A DNA stretch of 7,583 bases from Methanosarcinales archaeon (lineage in GTDB: Archaea; Halobacteriota; Methanosarcinia; Methanosarcinales; Methanogasteraceae), in assembly GCA_030672345.1 (NCBI GenBank), contig DAOVGO010000066.1, positions 1-7,583 on the forward strand, written 5' to 3'. This document shows, piece after piece, positions 6,075 to 7,583 of the stretch (position 1 is its first letter; each line of letters opens with the position of its first letter). The notes below the pieces were generated by a model. The model was not told the origin of the DNA. It saw only the letters and a program-made list of their open reading frames with translations, and did no database searches. Position numbers and translations under genes: made by a program.

Positions 6075-6082
6075 ATCACCTC
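6075..6082 (-). promoter_or_regulatory. Shine-Dalgarno of the VIT/vWA gene
   Basis: The minus strand reads GAGGTGAT, an eight-base match to the anti-Shine-Dalgarno of archaeal 16S rRNA, ending 4 nt before ATG 6070. It contrasts with the leaderless first gene of the operon and fits internal initiation in a bicistronic message. Confidence 0.75.
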
Positions 6083-6105
6083 ATTAGAGTTGTATTCGGT
6101 CTCAT

Positions 6106-7176
6106 TTATGTTTGTCTATTGATCATTCTCAGAATCAACACAATCAATAACCCGATCACCAAAAGCACCGGTTTGAATCCGGGTACCCCGAGTATCCCAC
6201 CCTGGTCGCCGGGTGTGGATGTTGTTATCGGTGTTGCCGGCGGCGGATGCGCATCAGCGGACCGCACCCTGATCGGTAACTCAAGCGTGTAATCCTCGGC
6301 ACCTGCCATATCGTCTCCGAAGTAGTAGATCACCCTGCCCTCCACAGTGAAGTCGCCGACCTGATTTGCAACAATCCTGACCTCGATATCCCTGCCCACG
6401 CCTGGATCAACCTCATAATTGCTGGTGAACTGTCCTGCCCCTGACATGGCAAACCCGGAAGAGGCGACGCTCATGCCGGATGGCGGGATGATGATGACCT
6501 GCACATGCATCACCGGCTTTGTTATCAGGTTCACAGCCGAGAGCTTGAGCATAATATCATCTTCGATCACGACATCGGTCCTCGCGCCGTGTAACTTCAC
6601 GCTTGCATTTTGTGGTGCTGTGGGCTGCAGTCCGGGAGACGAGATGACTGTGAGCGTTGCACCGTCCGATCTCCTGGTATGATGATCTCCACTCTCATCA
6701 TAGTATGAGAGCTCAGCTGGCTCCAGGTTGAACGTGTCGCCGAGAGGCGGCTTTATGACATACTGAAGCGTCCGTGATTCATCTGGCTTTAGCACCGTAT
6801 ACTCTGCACGCACGGCACCACTCACCAGCGCGAAATCAGAAGGAACAGAATCAGTCACCACAATATCCCTCATCTCGCCCATTCCCGCGGCTGCCGTATT
6901 TCTCACAGTCACGGTTATCGTTGTTGTATCTCCCTCCTCGATCGTGTGCGGAGAGTGTAGTTTTGTCACAGAAAGCGTTGTCACCGGATATATCTCGACT
7001 GAGAGCATTCCGGCGTTGTCGTCATATCCACCACGCTCGCCCGTGGTGAGGCAGTCGAAGATGCTGAATCTGATTTTACTTCCGTTTCCGGTTCGGTAGA
7101 ACGTGTACGTGTGATTCTTAATATTGCTTACTGCGGCATCTGCCCGCTCACCGTTGAATTCGATGGAGTTGAATGC
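6106..7176 (-). CDS. C-terminal fragment of the surface protein (Ig-like domains and VPGFKP tail)
   Basis: 356 codons in the final frame, beginning AFNSIEFNGERADAAVSNIK and followed by HTYTFYRTGNGSKIRFSIFD. An internal ATG at 7008 gives a 300-residue frame but lies mid-domain (DDNAGMLSVEIY), so it is not a genuine start. Two extracellular beta-sandwich domains follow, then HPPPATPITTSTPGDQGG and ILGVPGFKP, a hydrophobic helix and RMINRQT. The fragment is well preserved and has no further stop. Confidence 0.8.
   Translation of the reverse strand, partial: AFNSIEFNGERADAAVSNIKNHTYTFYRTGNGSKIRFSIFDCLTTGERGGYDDNAGMLSVEIYPVTTLSVTKLHSPHTIEEGDTTTITVTVRNTAAAGMGEMRDIVVTDSVPSDFALVSGAVRAEYTVLKPDESRTLQYVIKPPLGDTFNLEPAELSYYDESGDHHTRRSDGATLTVISSPGLQPTAPQNASVKLHGARTDVVIEDDIMLKLSAVNLITKPVMHVQVIIIPPSGMSVASSGFAMSGAGQFTSNYEVDPGVGRDIEVRIVANQVGDFTVEGRVIYYFGDDMAGAEDYTLELPIRVRSADAHPPPATPITTSTPGDQGGILGVPGFKPVLLVIGLLIVLILRMINRQT
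6109..6186 (-). other. VPxxxP/PGF-like C-terminal sorting signal
   Basis: VPGFKP is encoded at 6169-6186, followed by VLLVIGLLIVLIL and the weakly basic RMINRQT. It satisfies the VPxxxP pattern linked to archaeosortase B and also contains PGF. The basic cluster is weaker than in the neighbouring PGF-CTERM. Which enzyme would process it is open. Confidence 0.65.
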
Positions 7177-7223
7177 CCCTGGATGTATGCGCCTCCTCTG
7201 CCCATGTGAAACTGAGCATCTGC

Positions 7224-7442
7224 TCAGCCCCAGTCCACATCGGTTCTGAACTGGAATGTGCCAGAGACCACGATGCGGTATTCGCAGTCCTTCTCAAGGA
7301 AGATTGACGATTCAACCGATGATCCGGTCTCCTTCGGTCCAAGGGCGTGGACATGGACTGTGTCAACAGGGGGATCAGTATGTTCGGATGCTGATGTCAT
7401 TGATATGATCAGCAGTATTGTGATGATGCCGAATGCTACCAT
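7224..7442 (-). CDS. N-terminal fragment of the surface protein (signal peptide to in-frame TGA)
   Basis: 72 residues as written. A hydrophobic signal peptide (2-19) is followed by a short domain start with KDCEYRIVVSGTFQFRTDVDWG, and then TGA. Start ATG 7442 is chosen because a TATA box sits about 27 nt upstream and the only other nearby ATG (7447) runs into a stop after two codons. The frame beyond the TGA continues sensibly, so this is a truncated gene and not a natural small protein. Confidence 0.75.
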   Translation of the reverse strand: MVAFGIITILLIISMTSASEHTDPPVDTVHVHALGPKETGSSVESSIFLEKDCEYRIVVSGTFQFRTDVDWG

Positions 7443-7466
7443 CCCATTTCCGTAAACTTAAGCTGG

Positions 7467-7474
7467 CATATAGT
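7467..7474 (-). promoter_or_regulatory. TATA box of the surface-protein operon
   Basis: The minus strand reads CGAAAAACTATATG, a purine-rich BRE followed by ACTATATG, centred about 28 nt before ATG 7442. This predicts a leaderless start for the first gene; no Shine-Dalgarno precedes that ATG. Confidence 0.55.
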
Positions 7475-7492
7475 TTTTCGAAAGGATAAAAC

Positions 7493-7520
7493 TAATATAT
7501 CATAACGTTTTCTATTTATT
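7493..7520 (+). promoter_or_regulatory. Candidate TATA boxes for the rightward gene at 7563
   Basis: Two A/T-rich boxes lie on the + strand: TAATATAT (7493-7500) and TATTTATT (7513-7520). The first would start RNA at about 7523, at a 9-codon mini-ORF. The second would start at about 7543, giving a leader of about 20 nt that contains the Shine-Dalgarno. Which one is used cannot be told from sequence. Confidence 0.4.
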
Positions 7521-7550
7521 AATGCATGATGACTATTGTTGCATGAAATA

Positions 7551-7554
7551 GGAG
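7551..7554 (+). promoter_or_regulatory. Shine-Dalgarno for the gene starting at 7563
   Basis: GGAG (in ATAGGAGACG) ends 8 nt before ATG 7563, normal spacing. It supports the start of the partial gene. Confidence 0.6.
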
Positions 7555-7562
7555 ACGAAAAA

Positions 7563-7583
7563 ATGGATGAAAAAGAAGCGTTC
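7563..7583 (+). CDS. Start of an unidentified gene (7 codons in window)
   Basis: ATG with a good upstream GGAG opens a frame reading MDEKEAF to the window end. It is divergent from the surface operon and shares a 120-nt promoter region with it. Too little is visible to suggest a product. The charged start argues against a signal peptide. Confidence 0.5.

Larger units (their letters stand above)
6106..7442 (-). pseudogene. Secreted beta-sandwich surface protein with VPGFKP C-terminal sorting signal, interrupted by TGA and a -1 frameshift
   Basis: First gene of the surface operon. ATG 7442 gives the signal peptide MVAFGIITILLIISMTSAS and a short N-terminal domain. An in-frame TGA at 7224-7226 follows, then 16 more codons in the same frame (ADAQFHMGRGGAYIQG), then a -1 shift at 7176-7179 into the frame running to TAA at 6106. 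Repaired length is 445 residues. Order: a Trp/Asp-rich N-terminal beta domain (about 25-150), a CARDB/DUF11-like Ig-type domain (about 155-265, TITVTVRNTAAAGMGEMRD), a second beta domain (about 280-395), a Pro/Thr stalk and VPGFKP with a helix. I do not recognise a named family for the N-terminal domain; its ADAxF and DDNAGMLSVEIY blocks resemble stalk domains I have seen in archaeal secreted proteins. No enzyme motif is visible; a structural, binding or partner role for the vWA protein is inference. Confidence 0.8.

Noticed and set aside
7224..7226. TGA reassigned to Trp across the genome
   Set aside because: wtpA, ccmC and the PGF-CTERM gene all terminate at TGA at the expected protein ends.
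1..7583. CRISPR arrays, tRNA/rRNA genes, insertion sequences, phage or defence genes
   Set aside because: I saw no repeat-spacer pattern, no tRNA-like sequence and no transposase or integrase motif; nearly all sequence is covered by the genes listed.

Overview
The window looks archaeal. It has an archaeal-type phenylalanyl-tRNA synthetase beta chain, a WtpA-type tungstate/molybdate binding lipoprotein, C-terminal archaeosortase signals (PGF-CTERM and VPxxxP types), and TATA boxes about 27 nt upstream of start codons, as expected for leaderless mRNAs. A haem-handling CcmC homologue together with S-layer-type and PGF-CTERM surface proteins suggests a cytochrome-c-making relative of Methanosarcinia, Syntropharchaeia/ANME or Archaeoglobi. 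That placement is inference; no marker here settles it.

Layout. Positions 1-1422 (-) hold pheT, cut by the left window edge. Positions 1485-2325 (-) hold a two-gene unit: a 47-aa cysteine-rich ORF followed after 1 nt by ccmC. A divergent promoter region (about 2326-2464) separates this from wtpA on the + strand (2465-3529), which has no wtpB or wtpC beside it. Positions 3530-3717 hold no convincing gene, only an orphan reading frame that encodes a membrane segment and a basic tail. Positions 3718-7442 (-) are a two-gene surface-protein operon. The first gene (7442 to 6106) is a secreted beta-sandwich protein ending in VPGFKP plus a membrane helix. After 35 nt and a strong Shine-Dalgarno, the second (6070 to 3718) is an S-layer-like + VIT + von Willebrand A protein ending in PGF-CTERM. 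A new + strand gene begins at 7563.

The most interesting region is the surface operon. Both genes are interrupted: three -1 frameshifts (4699-4702, 4407, 7176-7179) and one in-frame TGA (7224-7226). Everything on both sides of each lesion is still good coding sequence. Adding one G at each frameshift and reading TGG for the TGA restores proteins of 784 and 445 aa. The locus is therefore recently decayed, carries clustered assembly or sequencing errors, or (least likely) is recoded. The intact products would be cell-surface proteins, the larger one with a metal-dependent adhesion (MIDAS) site, processed by archaeosortases. The window's other genes are housekeeping (pheT), haem/cytochrome c maturation (ccmC) and metal oxyanion uptake (wtpA).
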